From positions 3,410,001-3,474,000 of the forward strand of contig NZ_CP177354.1 in the NCBI RefSeq assembly GCF_046844695.1: a stretch of 64,000 nt of DNA, written 5' to 3'. The translations under genes and the position numbers were made by a program. The stretch's first letter is position 1, and the number at the start of each line of letters is the position of its first letter. This DNA comes from Pokkaliibacter plantistimulans. Its GTDB lineage: Bacteria > Pseudomonadota > Gammaproteobacteria > Pseudomonadales > Balneatricaceae. Positions 25,671-34,211 of this stretch are shown piece after piece. The notes under the pieces are model-generated. The model saw only the letters and a list, made by a program, of their open reading frames with translations. It did no database searches and was not told where the DNA came from.

Positions 25671-26585
25671 TTAGTGGGTGATAGCGCAAGCAATTGATAG
25701 CAATCGCTCTCTTAACCATTTATGTGCTGGATCTTCGTCTTGGTAGCATGGCCACACCATTACTTCGGTCAGTGAGGGCATTTCAAAAGGTGCAGGCAGA
25801 AGTTTTACCGGATAATGCTTCGCCATTTCGATGGCTAAACGGTAGTGCAGGGTGACAATACGATCAGTCCCCATAACAAGAAAGGGGGCAGCACTGAAGT
25901 GATCCACAGTACATTCGATTCGGCGCTGTCTGCCATATCTGGGTAAAAACCACTCCTCAAATGCAATGCTGCCTTCCTCTCCTATGCGAATAGCAACATG
26001 GCCGCTACTCATATAATCGTCCATTGAAAGCTCATTAATACTGATTGCATGTTCAGCACACATCATACAAATATGTTCATCATGCATAAGATCAATTTGA
26101 GGGTGCTGAATTCGCTTTGCGTATTGCTCAGGAATGACCAATATATCAATATCGCCTTTTTCAAACTGTCCTAATATATCATCAGGGACACGAGTGAGAT
26201 TAAGATGCATACCCGGTGCAATATTGGCTATCTCACGCACAACCTTCGAAATCAATACGCTAACCATATAGTCTGATGCGGCAATAGTGTAACTTCTATT
26301 TACTGTTGCTGGGTCAAAGCATGGACGCAGCGCTACAGTAGCTCGGACTTTCATTAGAGCATCTCGGACAGGGTTAATTAGGCTTCTGGCCAAAGGAGTT
26401 AGCTCCATCCGGCGTCCTACTGGAACTAATAAACTATCTTCAAAATGGTCTCGTAGTCTGGAAAGCGCTGCGCTAGTTGCCGACTGTCCGATATGCAGAC
26501 GCTCACTGGCTCTCGTGACATTTTTTTCTTCCAGCAATACATCGAGGACAATAAGGAGATTTAAGTCAAACTTGTCCATTCGCAT
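25671..26585 (-). CDS. LysR family regulator (NodD/NahR-like) of the stilbene-type cluster
   Basis: The 304-aa LysR protein has its helix-turn-helix in FDLNLLIVLDVLLEEKNVTRASERLHIGQSATS style at residues 6-40. The NodD/NahR subgroup signature LLVPVGRRMELTPLA follows, then a periplasmic-binding-protein-like effector domain. That subgroup is often activated by flavonoids, salicylate or other phenolics. It diverges from the outer-membrane protein/MFS/carotenoid-oxygenase genes, so it is the likely phenolic-responsive activator of that operon. AGGAG lies about 9 nt before the ATG. The gene is more AT-rich than the aromatic operon to its left. Confidence 0.9.
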   Translation of the reverse strand: MRMDKFDLNLLIVLDVLLEEKNVTRASERLHIGQSATSAALSRLRDHFEDSLLVPVGRRMELTPLARSLINPVRDALMKVRATVALRPCFDPATVNRSYTIAASDYMVSVLISKVVREIANIAPGMHLNLTRVPDDILGQFEKGDIDILVIPEQYAKRIQHPQIDLMHDEHICMMCAEHAISINELSMDDYMSSGHVAIRIGEEGSIAFEEWFLPRYGRQRRIECTVDHFSAAPFLVMGTDRIVTLHYRLAIEMAKHYPVKLLPAPFEMPSLTEVMVWPCYQDEDPAHKWLRERLLSIACAITH

Positions 26586-26752
26586 TCTAGGATGCTCCTA
26601 ATTATTCAGGTATTAATTCTATCAATACAAGGCATTAATTCAATCTGATTTTATTATTCTATATTGCCTGATATGGTAAATCTGCACTTTAAGACAATCT
26701 ATCATTGTCAGAGTCGGCCTAGAAAAGATAAAAATAATAGGGTGAAAATAGA

Positions 26753-27832
26753 ATGAGAAAAATTAAAAATGCAGTGGCAGTAGCCGCTGTAACAATGATT
26801 TCATCTGAAGCATTCTCGCAAGAGCTTCCTTTATCAGTCCAGTCACAAATAAACTTTAGTAAAGCCGGTCTACTAAGATCATTTTATGAAAGTGATCAGT
26901 ATGGATCTGTGCAATGGCGTATAGGCCAGGCGCGCTCAACGATAGGTGGAGCAAAATCTCCATCTGCACCTCAAAATGGTTATTCCGACAAAACAACAGA
27001 CTCTGTTGTGCCTATAAAAGTTCTGCATTCCCTGTCCGGTGGAAATTCGGATCTACTTTTTGGTATTAAAGGAACCTTTCCAAATGGTTATGGCAATCAA
27101 AACACCCTCGATGGTGAAATATACCGTTTAGATGCTGAATATCTTCAATATATTGATACTGACACTATGCTAGGTATTGGAGCCTTTTATGAAGTATCTG
27201 ATTTAAATAGCTCTGGAATAGCAAGTAGCGATATTGAATCTAAAGGTGGTGGAGTGCGTGTCGACGCAATCAGGAAATTTACAGCTCACTGGGGGGTAGC
27301 CGCACGTGCAGAGTATTATTGGGGAACAACTAAAGTAACTAATCCAATCACTTCTTCCTTTTCTCTTGTACATAAACAAGGCGACGATCACATTTACACA
27401 CAGGCTGAACTGATTGGCCAATATCGACAAGGTGATATTGATGCAATACCTGTAGGCTGGGTTCTACACCCTGCATTAGGTATTCAGTATCAGCATAACT
27501 ATCTCGAATCTACGGCTAATAACCTGGGCGTGGTTTCATCAGGAGTGGTCGGAGATTCTGAAGAGTATGGTACATGGTGGACACATCTGCGTCTTGAGAA
27601 AGAAGCCCCTCCCGGTGAATGGACTCCTACATTTCTTTTGGGATATGAAAGAGAGTATGTGAATAATTTGGATAAGTATGTTCAGGAGCCTTCTTATGGG
27701 GTTGTTGGCACTGGCATATCTATGCTTACTCAGGGTGGGATGCGAGTAGGCGTTGAGTATTCCCGTCATCAGGGTTTCAACGGCAATCGAATAAATAGTG
27801 CAATTTTGGGCACATTGAACTTTAGATTTTAA
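26753..27832 (+). CDS. Outer-membrane beta-barrel protein, probable uptake channel
   Basis: The 359-aa protein has a signal peptide (residues 1-22, ending EAFSQ). Alternating aromatic/hydrophobic strands fill the rest, and it ends in NFRF, the terminal Phe expected of an outer-membrane barrel. The C-terminal part (VGVEYSRHQGFNGNRINSAIL) resembles autotransporter-type or phenol-degradation MetA/SphA-type barrels, but I cannot fix the family. It lies between a phenolic-type LysR gene and an MFS transporter, so passage of a hydrophobic aromatic compound across the outer membrane is the likely job (inference). The gene is AT-rich. Confidence 0.7.
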   Translation: MRKIKNAVAVAAVTMISSEAFSQELPLSVQSQINFSKAGLLRSFYESDQYGSVQWRIGQARSTIGGAKSPSAPQNGYSDKTTDSVVPIKVLHSLSGGNSDLLFGIKGTFPNGYGNQNTLDGEIYRLDAEYLQYIDTDTMLGIGAFYEVSDLNSSGIASSDIESKGGGVRVDAIRKFTAHWGVAARAEYYWGTTKVTNPITSSFSLVHKQGDDHIYTQAELIGQYRQGDIDAIPVGWVLHPALGIQYQHNYLESTANNLGVVSSGVVGDSEEYGTWWTHLRLEKEAPPGEWTPTFLLGYEREYVNNLDKYVQEPSYGVVGTGISMLTQGGMRVGVEYSRHQGFNGNRINSAILGTLNFRF

Positions 27833-27901
27833 TATGCAATAAAAAACACCTTCTATCTTGAGAGGGTAGATAATAAAGTCCAAATAACAGGTGAATTAAT
27901 A

Positions 27902-29092
27902 ATGACAAAAATCAACACCCTTTCTGGTAATGCCGCACTTAGCGTGGGGCATATGGCCGGAATGATAGACTTAGCGGCTTTACCCTTATGGATAACTGCG
28001 TTAATGGAGTCTTATAAATTACAAGCACCTCAAGCTGGTTTAACCGTTACTCTGTTTTTACTCGGCGTTGTTATATCAAGTATATTTTTAGCATCTAAGT
28101 TTGAGGTGCTTCCACGACGTCATGTTTCATTTTTTGGTTTCTCATTATCGGCGTCGTGCTTTATAACAATAGCTATTCTACCCATTGATCCACATAGTTT
28201 TTTCACTCTTTTGACTCTGCATTTTGCCGCCGGATTAGGTTCCGGATCTGCACTCTCGGTGACTCATGGGTGTATTGGAAGATCAGAAAATCCACATCGG
28301 CTATTTGGTATAGTTAATGTCGCTATGGGAGTGCTTGCGATCATCATGTTTGCTGTGCTGCCTGGGCTAATGCACCGTATGGGGGCACATGTAATCTTTA
28401 TTGCATTCTCTATTACAATGGCGGTAGCAGCAGTTAGTGCGATATTATTCTTTCCTGATATTGAAACGCCATCATCAAATAGCCTCAGTCCAAACACCGT
28501 GAGAATTGAAGTATACAAGCTGCACGGTACTGCTTGGTTAATTATTGCTGTCATCGCATGCCTGGCGCTCAGCCAAGCGATTGTGTTTTCCTATTTGGAT
28601 CGTATTGGTGATGTGCGTGGGTTCAGTAAAGAAAAAATACAAACACTACTGGTGGTAATGGGATTTGTTAATTTGCTACCAGGAATCTTGGCAGCCCTAT
28701 TGCAGAAACATCTTTCTCCTTTTGGGGTTGGTATTGCTGGTCTATGCCTGCAAGGTGCATGCGCTCTTGCTATTACAAATTCACATGTATATCAGCTCTT
28801 TGCTGCGCCTGCTGTTGTCTATGTCACTCTGACTATTTTTACGCATACTTTTCTATTTGGAATGCTGTCAAAGATTGATCCGACTGGTCGGGCAGTAGCT
28901 GCTACGCCAGCGATGATGATGACAGGGTCTGCACTTGGGCCTGTTTTAGGCGGGCTGATTGTTACGGGTGTTGGATATGGCGGCCTGGGCTGTGCAGTGC
29001 TTGTTATTGCATGTATTGCTATCGGCTTACTGCTACGCGCCCGTTATGTTCTTAATCAGAGTAATGAGTCTGCCATGTTGGCCAACTCTTAA
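27902..29092 (+). CDS. Major facilitator superfamily transporter
   Basis: The 396-aa protein has about twelve hydrophobic segments in two six-helix halves separated near residue 195 (PDIETPSSNSLSPNT). This is the usual size and shape of an MFS permease. The Gly-rich helix AAGLGSGSALSVTHGC (about residues 109-124) and the late GSALGPVLGGLIVTGVGYGG fit MFS helices 4-5 and 11. It sits between the outer-membrane barrel and the lignostilbene-type dioxygenase, so inner-membrane import of that enzyme's substrate is likely. Export of a toxic phenol is the alternative. Confidence 0.85.
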   Translation: MTKINTLSGNAALSVGHMAGMIDLAALPLWITALMESYKLQAPQAGLTVTLFLLGVVISSIFLASKFEVLPRRHVSFFGFSLSASCFITIAILPIDPHSFFTLLTLHFAAGLGSGSALSVTHGCIGRSENPHRLFGIVNVAMGVLAIIMFAVLPGLMHRMGAHVIFIAFSITMAVAAVSAILFFPDIETPSSNSLSPNTVRIEVYKLHGTAWLIIAVIACLALSQAIVFSYLDRIGDVRGFSKEKIQTLLVVMGFVNLLPGILAALLQKHLSPFGVGIAGLCLQGACALAITNSHVYQLFAAPAVVYVTLTIFTHTFLFGMLSKIDPTGRAVAATPAMMMTGSALGPVLGGLIVTGVGYGGLGCAVLVIACIAIGLLLRARYVLNQSNESAMLANS

Positions 29093-29130
29093 ATAAAACT
29101 CCTTCATAAAACTATCTCGTGGAGATTGAT

Positions 29131-30606
29131 ATGAATAACAAGGTAACTCCTCCATCAAAAATGCTTTTTCCTGATGATGTCGTTTTCAATGGCTACGCCG
29201 CTCCTGTCAGAATTGAGGGGCAGGTACATGACCTGGAAGTCATTGGCACTATTCCGCCAGAACTGGAAGGTGCCTACTTCCGGAACAGTGCAGACCACAC
29301 CTATCCACCACTACTAGGCAAGGATATCTTCCTGAATGGTGATGGAATGGTGCACATGGTTCGAATGCAAAATGGTCACGCTGATCTGACCATGCGCTAT
29401 GTACGCACTCATAAATTCAAACGAGAGCGTCACGCTCGCAAGGCATTATTTGGATCCTATCGAAATCCATTTACCGATTCATCAGAGGTGATTGGCGAAG
29501 ATTCAAATACCGCCAATACATCAATTATGTGGCATCATGGTAAGCTTTATGCTCTCAAAGAGTCAGGCCGGCCCTATGAGCTTAATCCTGTTGATCTCAC
29601 TACTCTCGGTGAGTCCGACTTTAATGGACAACTGAAAAGCAAGACATTTACAGCACATCCTAAATTTGATCCAGTTACAGGTGAATGTATTGCATTTGCA
29701 TACAACTGTGATGGGATGGCAAGTGATGAAATTGAAGTTTATACCATAAGCAAAGATGGCCAGTTTAAAAGCACTGAACGCTTTAGGGCTCCGTATTGCT
29801 CCATGGTTCATGATTTTCTGGTTTCACGTAATTTTATTGCCTTTGTTATTTGCCCTATGGTGTGTGACTGGGAGCGGGTAGAGCAGGGTGAGTCATATTG
29901 GCATTGGGATAGTAAGAAGAAAACATATATTGCAGTTATTCCTCGTGATGTAGGCGTATCCGGTATTAAATGGTACACAGCACCAAAGGTCGCAATGCAA
30001 ACTCATACATTCAATGCATGGGAAGATGGGAACAAACTTGTTCTTGATCACTTTGTAAATGATTCCGGATGGCTAAGTCAGTTTCCTGATATTCATAATC
30101 CGTCTGCACATGAAACACCTCCATTCGGAGAACGTTGGACAATTGATATCGATAGTGAGGATGACAGCGTTGATATTCAGCGCTTCATTGAACACATTGG
30201 CGAGATGCCTGTTATCGACCCGCGCTTTGCAATGACAAAAAACCGTCATTACTGGTTCGGAACAAATAATCCATCACTAGGGCCAATGCTGGAGCCCGGT
30301 CCTAAAGGTCCTCCCTTTACTTGTTTAGGTCATTTTGATGAGCTGACAGGAAAACTGGACTTTTTCTATGCGGGTCCAAACTCTTCTCCAGAGGAACCAT
30401 GTTTCGTGCCTCGAAGCCAGGATGCTGAAGAAGGGGACGGTTGGTTATTGTCTATAGTCGGCAGAAGAGATGAGAATCGCACTGATCTGGTCATTCTGGA
30501 TGCAAGAAATCTTTCTCAAGGTCCAGTCGCTATAATTAAATTTCCATGTCGTGTGCATGAAGGATTTCACGGAATTTGGGTTAATTCCCACGCATTAGGT
30601 TGGTAG
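29131..30606 (+). CDS. Carotenoid/lignostilbene cleavage dioxygenase
   Basis: The 491-aa protein belongs to the RPE65/carotenoid cleavage dioxygenase family. The four Fe(II)-binding histidines are His176 (TAHPKFD), His227 (SMVHDFL), His292 (QTHTFNA) and His480 (EGFHGIW). GAYFRNSADHTYP near residue 48 and the DGMVH strand near 72 are family marks. YALKESGRPYE at 140-150 has a Lys where carotenoid-cleaving members usually have Trp, which suits lignostilbene-type enzymes that bind the phenolic hydroxyl. It would split an interphenyl C=C bond into two aldehydes. I chose the ATG at 29131 (GGAG upstream). The LysR-regulated setting supports a stilbene- or lignin-dimer substrate. Confidence 0.88.
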   Translation: MNNKVTPPSKMLFPDDVVFNGYAAPVRIEGQVHDLEVIGTIPPELEGAYFRNSADHTYPPLLGKDIFLNGDGMVHMVRMQNGHADLTMRYVRTHKFKRERHARKALFGSYRNPFTDSSEVIGEDSNTANTSIMWHHGKLYALKESGRPYELNPVDLTTLGESDFNGQLKSKTFTAHPKFDPVTGECIAFAYNCDGMASDEIEVYTISKDGQFKSTERFRAPYCSMVHDFLVSRNFIAFVICPMVCDWERVEQGESYWHWDSKKKTYIAVIPRDVGVSGIKWYTAPKVAMQTHTFNAWEDGNKLVLDHFVNDSGWLSQFPDIHNPSAHETPPFGERWTIDIDSEDDSVDIQRFIEHIGEMPVIDPRFAMTKNRHYWFGTNNPSLGPMLEPGPKGPPFTCLGHFDELTGKLDFFYAGPNSSPEEPCFVPRSQDAEEGDGWLLSIVGRRDENRTDLVILDARNLSQGPVAIIKFPCRVHEGFHGIWVNSHALGW

Positions 30607-30708
30607 ATTTTTGGATAGTTAATATGTTGGTGTAAAAGGCAAAATCATTCATTGAGCTTTTTGGTATTTGTGGTTTCCGAAATTATAAAAATATTACAGG
30701 AGTTTTGC

Positions 30709-31368
30709 ATGATTACGTTATATGGATCAATGCATTCTCGCGCAAATCGTTGTGCCTGGATGCTTAAGGAGTTGAATGTAGACTTTCATCACGAACCGAC
30801 AAACTTTCTTGATGGCAGTACTCATAACCCTGAGTTTCTTCAGCTCAATCCAAATGGAAGAGTACCTGCTTTGATGGATGACGATCTTAAGCTTTTTGAG
30901 TCCTTAGCAATCAATCTTTATCTTGCAAAGAAGTTTGGTGGACCATTGTCTCCTGCAGACATGGGAGAAGATGCCCTCATGACTCAATGGACCTTATGGG
31001 CAGTCACAGAAATAGAGAAACCGCTATTGCTGGCAGCGGCTAATAACGTTTTATTCGATGAGTCTTCACGAAGCCAGGATGAGTTTGCTATCGCATTACA
31101 GAAGCTATCTCGACCTTGGGGTGTTCTGGATAAACACTTGAGTCAACACTCTCATATTGTCGGGAATCGATTTAGTGTTGCAGATCTCAACATTGCATCA
31201 GTTATGACATTAGTGCCTATTGCCGCAATAGACTTATCACCATGGCCAGCATTAGATAAATGGTTGAAAGTTAGCCTCGAAAGGCCAGCTGCAAGCGATT
31301 GGAAACATGTCAGTTTCAGAATTCCTCGTCCAGCAACTCAGCTCGGAATGCTTTCGATGTTCATTTAA
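30709..31368 (+). CDS. Glutathione S-transferase family protein
   Basis: The 219-aa GST has an N-terminal thioredoxin-like domain (MITLYGSMHSRANRC, NPNGRVPAL, LFESLAINLYLAKKFGG) and a helical C-terminal domain (VGNRFSVADLNIASVM). ESLAI holds the glutathione gamma-glutamyl-binding Glu-Ser pair. I chose the ATG at 30709 (AGGAG 7 nt upstream); a longer open frame lacks a ribosome site. In an operon with a lignostilbene-type dioxygenase, roles could include beta-ether cleavage, as for LigE/F-like GSTs, or aldehyde detoxification. It is not close enough by eye to assign either. Confidence 0.87.
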   Translation: MITLYGSMHSRANRCAWMLKELNVDFHHEPTNFLDGSTHNPEFLQLNPNGRVPALMDDDLKLFESLAINLYLAKKFGGPLSPADMGEDALMTQWTLWAVTEIEKPLLLAAANNVLFDESSRSQDEFAIALQKLSRPWGVLDKHLSQHSHIVGNRFSVADLNIASVMTLVPIAAIDLSPWPALDKWLKVSLERPAASDWKHVSFRIPRPATQLGMLSMFI

Positions 31369-31400
31369 CTGGTTGCAAGGCATAGCTGGCTGTCTCTTAA

Positions 31401-31451
31401 GTATGCGGTTATGCAGGTCTGTCAGAGTCCAACCTGAGAGACACTGCATAC
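31401..31451. other. Imperfect stem-loop after the GST gene
   Basis: GTATGC (31401-31406) pairs with GCATAC (31446-31451), and CAGGT (31414-31418) pairs with ACCTG (31432-31436) inside. It is the first structure after the operon's last stop and may stabilise or end the transcript. No T-run is present. Confidence 0.3.
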
Positions 31452-31521
31452 TCCCTCTGAATCCACGTTCCCTTTATTGCAAGCTGAACCAGAGAACGGG
31501 TAGAGGAGATACACACCCGTC

Positions 31522-31672
31522 CGGCGCCGCTGAAACGGTTGGCGCCGCCTTCAACACCGAGTCCATGCTGGTGGCGATTCGCGATGGTGCAGGTATCGGC
31601 CTGATTGCGGACTTTACGGCGATCGACGAAATGCCCATGGCAGAAATCAACGCCGAACGCTGCGGGGAATAA
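31522..31672 (+). pseudogene. Remnant of a LysR-type regulator effector domain
   Basis: About 50 codons (AAFNTESMLVAIRDGAGIGL, then IADFTA) match the effector-domain segment of LysR regulators, where the AVRxGxGIGxLPDF pattern is typical. It has no start or DNA-binding domain, and the matching sequence ends by residue 40 or so. It is more GC-rich than the cluster to its left, so the cluster appears to end here against old chromosomal DNA. Confidence 0.45.
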
Positions 31673-31722
31673 AACTGGCGGTCGGGCTTCAATGAGAGAG
31701 CAAAGAGAACAAAAAGCTCAAT

Positions 31723-31744
31723 GCCGATAAATAGGATTATCGGC
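31723..31744. terminator. Short perfect hairpin
   Basis: GCCGATAA and TTATCGGC form an 8-bp stem with a 6-nt loop. It lies in the 681-bp gap before the hflK-like gene. On the minus strand it is followed 9 nt later by a short T-run, so it could stop antisense transcription. The rest of the gap to 32049 holds the hflK promoter region and nothing else I can name. Confidence 0.35.
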
Positions 31745-32049
31745 ACTGGGGCTGAAAAAGGCCCGGAACAGTCCCTGAGCACACCTCATATATAGATTCG
31801 CATAATATGTATTATGTTAAATTAACTATCAGAACAGATGCACTCTCATCCTTTGATCCTGTTCTCACGCTCATCATTCGCGCTCTGTCACCCTCTGCGA
31901 TGAAGTCAGCACCGAGACTGTAACTGTTCTGCTGGGTGCGCAACCGCACAGACGTTACATACCCTTTTCCTCCACAGTGAATGCGGTAGATTTCAATGAG
32001 TCGTTATTGAAGTAATCGGCTTTTCAGCGATTCCAAAGGAGTAAGTCCG

Positions 32050-33096
32050 ATGTCATCGCCTCCTGATAATAACAACCCCTGGCAACATGGCAGCCGCGAC
32101 GGCGCACAAACACTTTCAGCAGTGAAGCTCAACAAACGCTATCTGCTTCACCGGCTCAAAAACTTCAGAAACCCGTTCATTATCTTTCTGGGACTCGCAA
32201 CGTTATTGGGCTTCTGGTCTGCCTACTACACAGTACCCAGTGACTCTGTCGCTGTGATCCAACGATTTGGTAAATATCTGGAGACCGTCCCTTCTGGTCT
32301 GCATTTCAAGATTCCACTTGGTATAGACACCGTGACGATCCTCCCTGTAAAGCGGCAGCTCAAACAGGAGTTTGGCTTTTCCACTCCCGGCAGCACTGAT
32401 CCCTATCAAAGCCCTGTAGATGGTTTAAGAGAGACAGAGATGGTCACCGGTGATCTGAACGCAGCGCTGGTCGAATGGGTTGTTCAATACCGAATCTCTG
32501 ATCCTCTGCAGTTCCTTTTTCAGGTACGGGAGCCTCGTGCCATCCTTCGGTATGTCTCTGAGTCAGTCATGCGGGAGGTCGTCGGTGATCGTACGGTCGA
32601 TGAGGTCATCACGATCGGCAGACAGGAAATCGAATCAGAGGCGCTGATCAGGATGCAGGCCCTCTCGACCAAATACTCCATGGGGATAAGTATCGATCAG
32701 GTGCAGCTCAAGAACATAAATCCACCCGGTCCGGTACAAGCATCATTCAACGAGGTTAATCAGGCTCAGCAAGAAAAGGAAAAACTAATTAATGAAGCAC
32801 GGCGTGACTACAACAAAGTCATTCCTCTTGCAGAGGGCGAAAAAGACCAGCGTATTCGTGAAGCCGATGGCTATTACATAAAGCGAATCAATGAAGCAAA
32901 TGGTGATGCTGCCCGTTTCAATGCCCTGCTCGCCGAATATCTGAAAGCACCTGCTGTTACACGTCGCCGCATCTATCTGGAGACGCTTCAGGATGTACTG
33001 CCGGGAATCCAGAACAAGATCATTGTCGATGATCAGATTCCTGGGATCTTGCCGCTGCTGAACCTGAGTACCTATCAAAAGAGCATCACACCATGA
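32050..33096 (+). CDS. hflK: HflK-like SPFH-domain membrane protein
   Basis: The 348-aa protein has a Gln/Asn-rich cytoplasmic N-terminus ending in a single membrane helix (residues 43-61). An SPFH/band-7 domain follows (VPSDSVAVIQRFGKYLETVPSGLHFKIPL, GDLNAALVEWVVQYRI), then a coiled-coil stretch (INEARRDYNKVIPLAEGEKDQRI). HflK and HflC form a large cage around the FtsH protease in the inner membrane and tune its access to substrates. The gene is not in the usual hfq-hflX context. It starts an operon with hflC and a GGDEF gene, so it is likely a second, specialised copy (inference). ATGA couples it to hflC. Confidence 0.87.
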   Translation: MSSPPDNNNPWQHGSRDGAQTLSAVKLNKRYLLHRLKNFRNPFIIFLGLATLLGFWSAYYTVPSDSVAVIQRFGKYLETVPSGLHFKIPLGIDTVTILPVKRQLKQEFGFSTPGSTDPYQSPVDGLRETEMVTGDLNAALVEWVVQYRISDPLQFLFQVREPRAILRYVSESVMREVVGDRTVDEVITIGRQEIESEALIRMQALSTKYSMGISIDQVQLKNINPPGPVQASFNEVNQAQQEKEKLINEARRDYNKVIPLAEGEKDQRIREADGYYIKRINEANGDAARFNALLAEYLKAPAVTRRRIYLETLQDVLPGIQNKIIVDDQIPGILPLLNLSTYQKSITP

Positions 33097-34211
33097 ACCA
33101 CCTGTCATCAGTCATCACGCTGAACAACCGGCGCTATATCAAGCCTGCTCTGTTTGGCGTTATTGCGCTGGCTATTCTGATCGGTGAGTCGCTGTATACC
33201 GTCAACGAGGTAGAACAAGTCATCATCACCCAGTTTGGCAAGCCAGTTGGTCAGCCTGTGACTACCGCAGGATTGAAAGTCAAACTGCCATTTATTCAGG
33301 CAGTGAACCCTATCGATAAACGTATATTGGAATGGGAAGGCAGCCCTTCTGATATGCCAACCAAGGACAAACTGTATATATCTGTCGACCTGTTCGCGCG
33401 CTGGCGAATTAACGATCCTCTCCAGTACTTCTTGCGCCTGCATGATGAGCACAGCGCACAATCTCGTCTTGATGACATTCTTGGCAGCGAGACGCGAAAT
33501 GCTGTTGCCAAGCATGAGCTCATTGAAATAGTCCGAACCACAAAAGACAGAACGCCGCTGCATGATAGCCAGCTAACTCAGGCAGAGAGTGCTCAGGATA
33601 TAGGTGAGTTAGTACCGATCAAAAAAGGTCGTATGCAGGTTGAGCAGCAGATATTTTCTGCTGCATCGGAGAAGGTCCGGGTATTCGGTATTGAATTGCT
33701 CGATATTCGTTTCAAACGTATCAATTACAACGAGAGTGTCAGACCAAAAATATATGATCGAATGGTCAGCGAACGACGTCAGATTGCCGAGCGCTTTTTA
33801 GCTGAAGGCCATGGAGAAGCTGCAAGAATCAGAGGTAACCGGGAGCGTGATCTGAACAAGATCCAATCGGAGGCCTACAAGCAGGTTGAGATCATCCGCG
33901 GGCAGGCAGATGCAGCTGCTGCCGCAATATATTCTCACGCTTACAGCCAAAGCCCGATGGCAATATCGTTTTATGAATTTACCCGCACCATGCAGGCGTA
34001 CCGCACGATCATTGCAAAAAACACTTCACTGGTCATGTCTACCAATAGTGATCTGTTTAGCTTTTTACAGAGCATCAACCGCTTAAACAGATATGACAGC
34101 GATGCTCCCCCGCCAACACCTGGTCCAGACAGCGCTAAAGTGTCAGCGGTGCTGCCGGCCGACGCTCCTCCACAAATTCAAGTAATCAGAGGACCGCATG
34201 CAAGACCATGA
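33093..34211 (+). CDS. hflC: HflC-like SPFH-domain membrane protein
   Basis: The 372-aa protein has an N-terminal membrane helix (about residues 18-35) and the HflC-type SPFH domain (NEVEQVIITQFGKPVGQPVT, KLPFIQAVNPIDKRI). The helical region RMVSERRQIAERFLAEGHGEAARIRG is a near-signature of HflC. It should assemble with the HflK-like protein encoded directly upstream (4-bp overlap). A Pro-rich C-terminal tail (DAPPPTPGPDS, about residues 332-342) lengthens it beyond the usual 330 or so. Its last 14 bp overlap the next gene, a diguanylate cyclase, tying cage production to c-di-GMP synthesis. Confidence 0.88.
   Translation: MNHLSSVITLNNRRYIKPALFGVIALAILIGESLYTVNEVEQVIITQFGKPVGQPVTTAGLKVKLPFIQAVNPIDKRILEWEGSPSDMPTKDKLYISVDLFARWRINDPLQYFLRLHDEHSAQSRLDDILGSETRNAVAKHELIEIVRTTKDRTPLHDSQLTQAESAQDIGELVPIKKGRMQVEQQIFSAASEKVRVFGIELLDIRFKRINYNESVRPKIYDRMVSERRQIAERFLAEGHGEAARIRGNRERDLNKIQSEAYKQVEIIRGQADAAAAAIYSHAYSQSPMAISFYEFTRTMQAYRTIIAKNTSLVMSTNSDLFSFLQSINRLNRYDSDAPPPTPGPDSAKVSAVLPADAPPQIQVIRGPHARP

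Noticed and set aside
31381..31460. Riboswitch or small RNA in the stem-loop after the GST gene
   Set aside because: The pairing is short and no conserved riboswitch core, for example of a c-di-GMP or glycine type, could be recognised.
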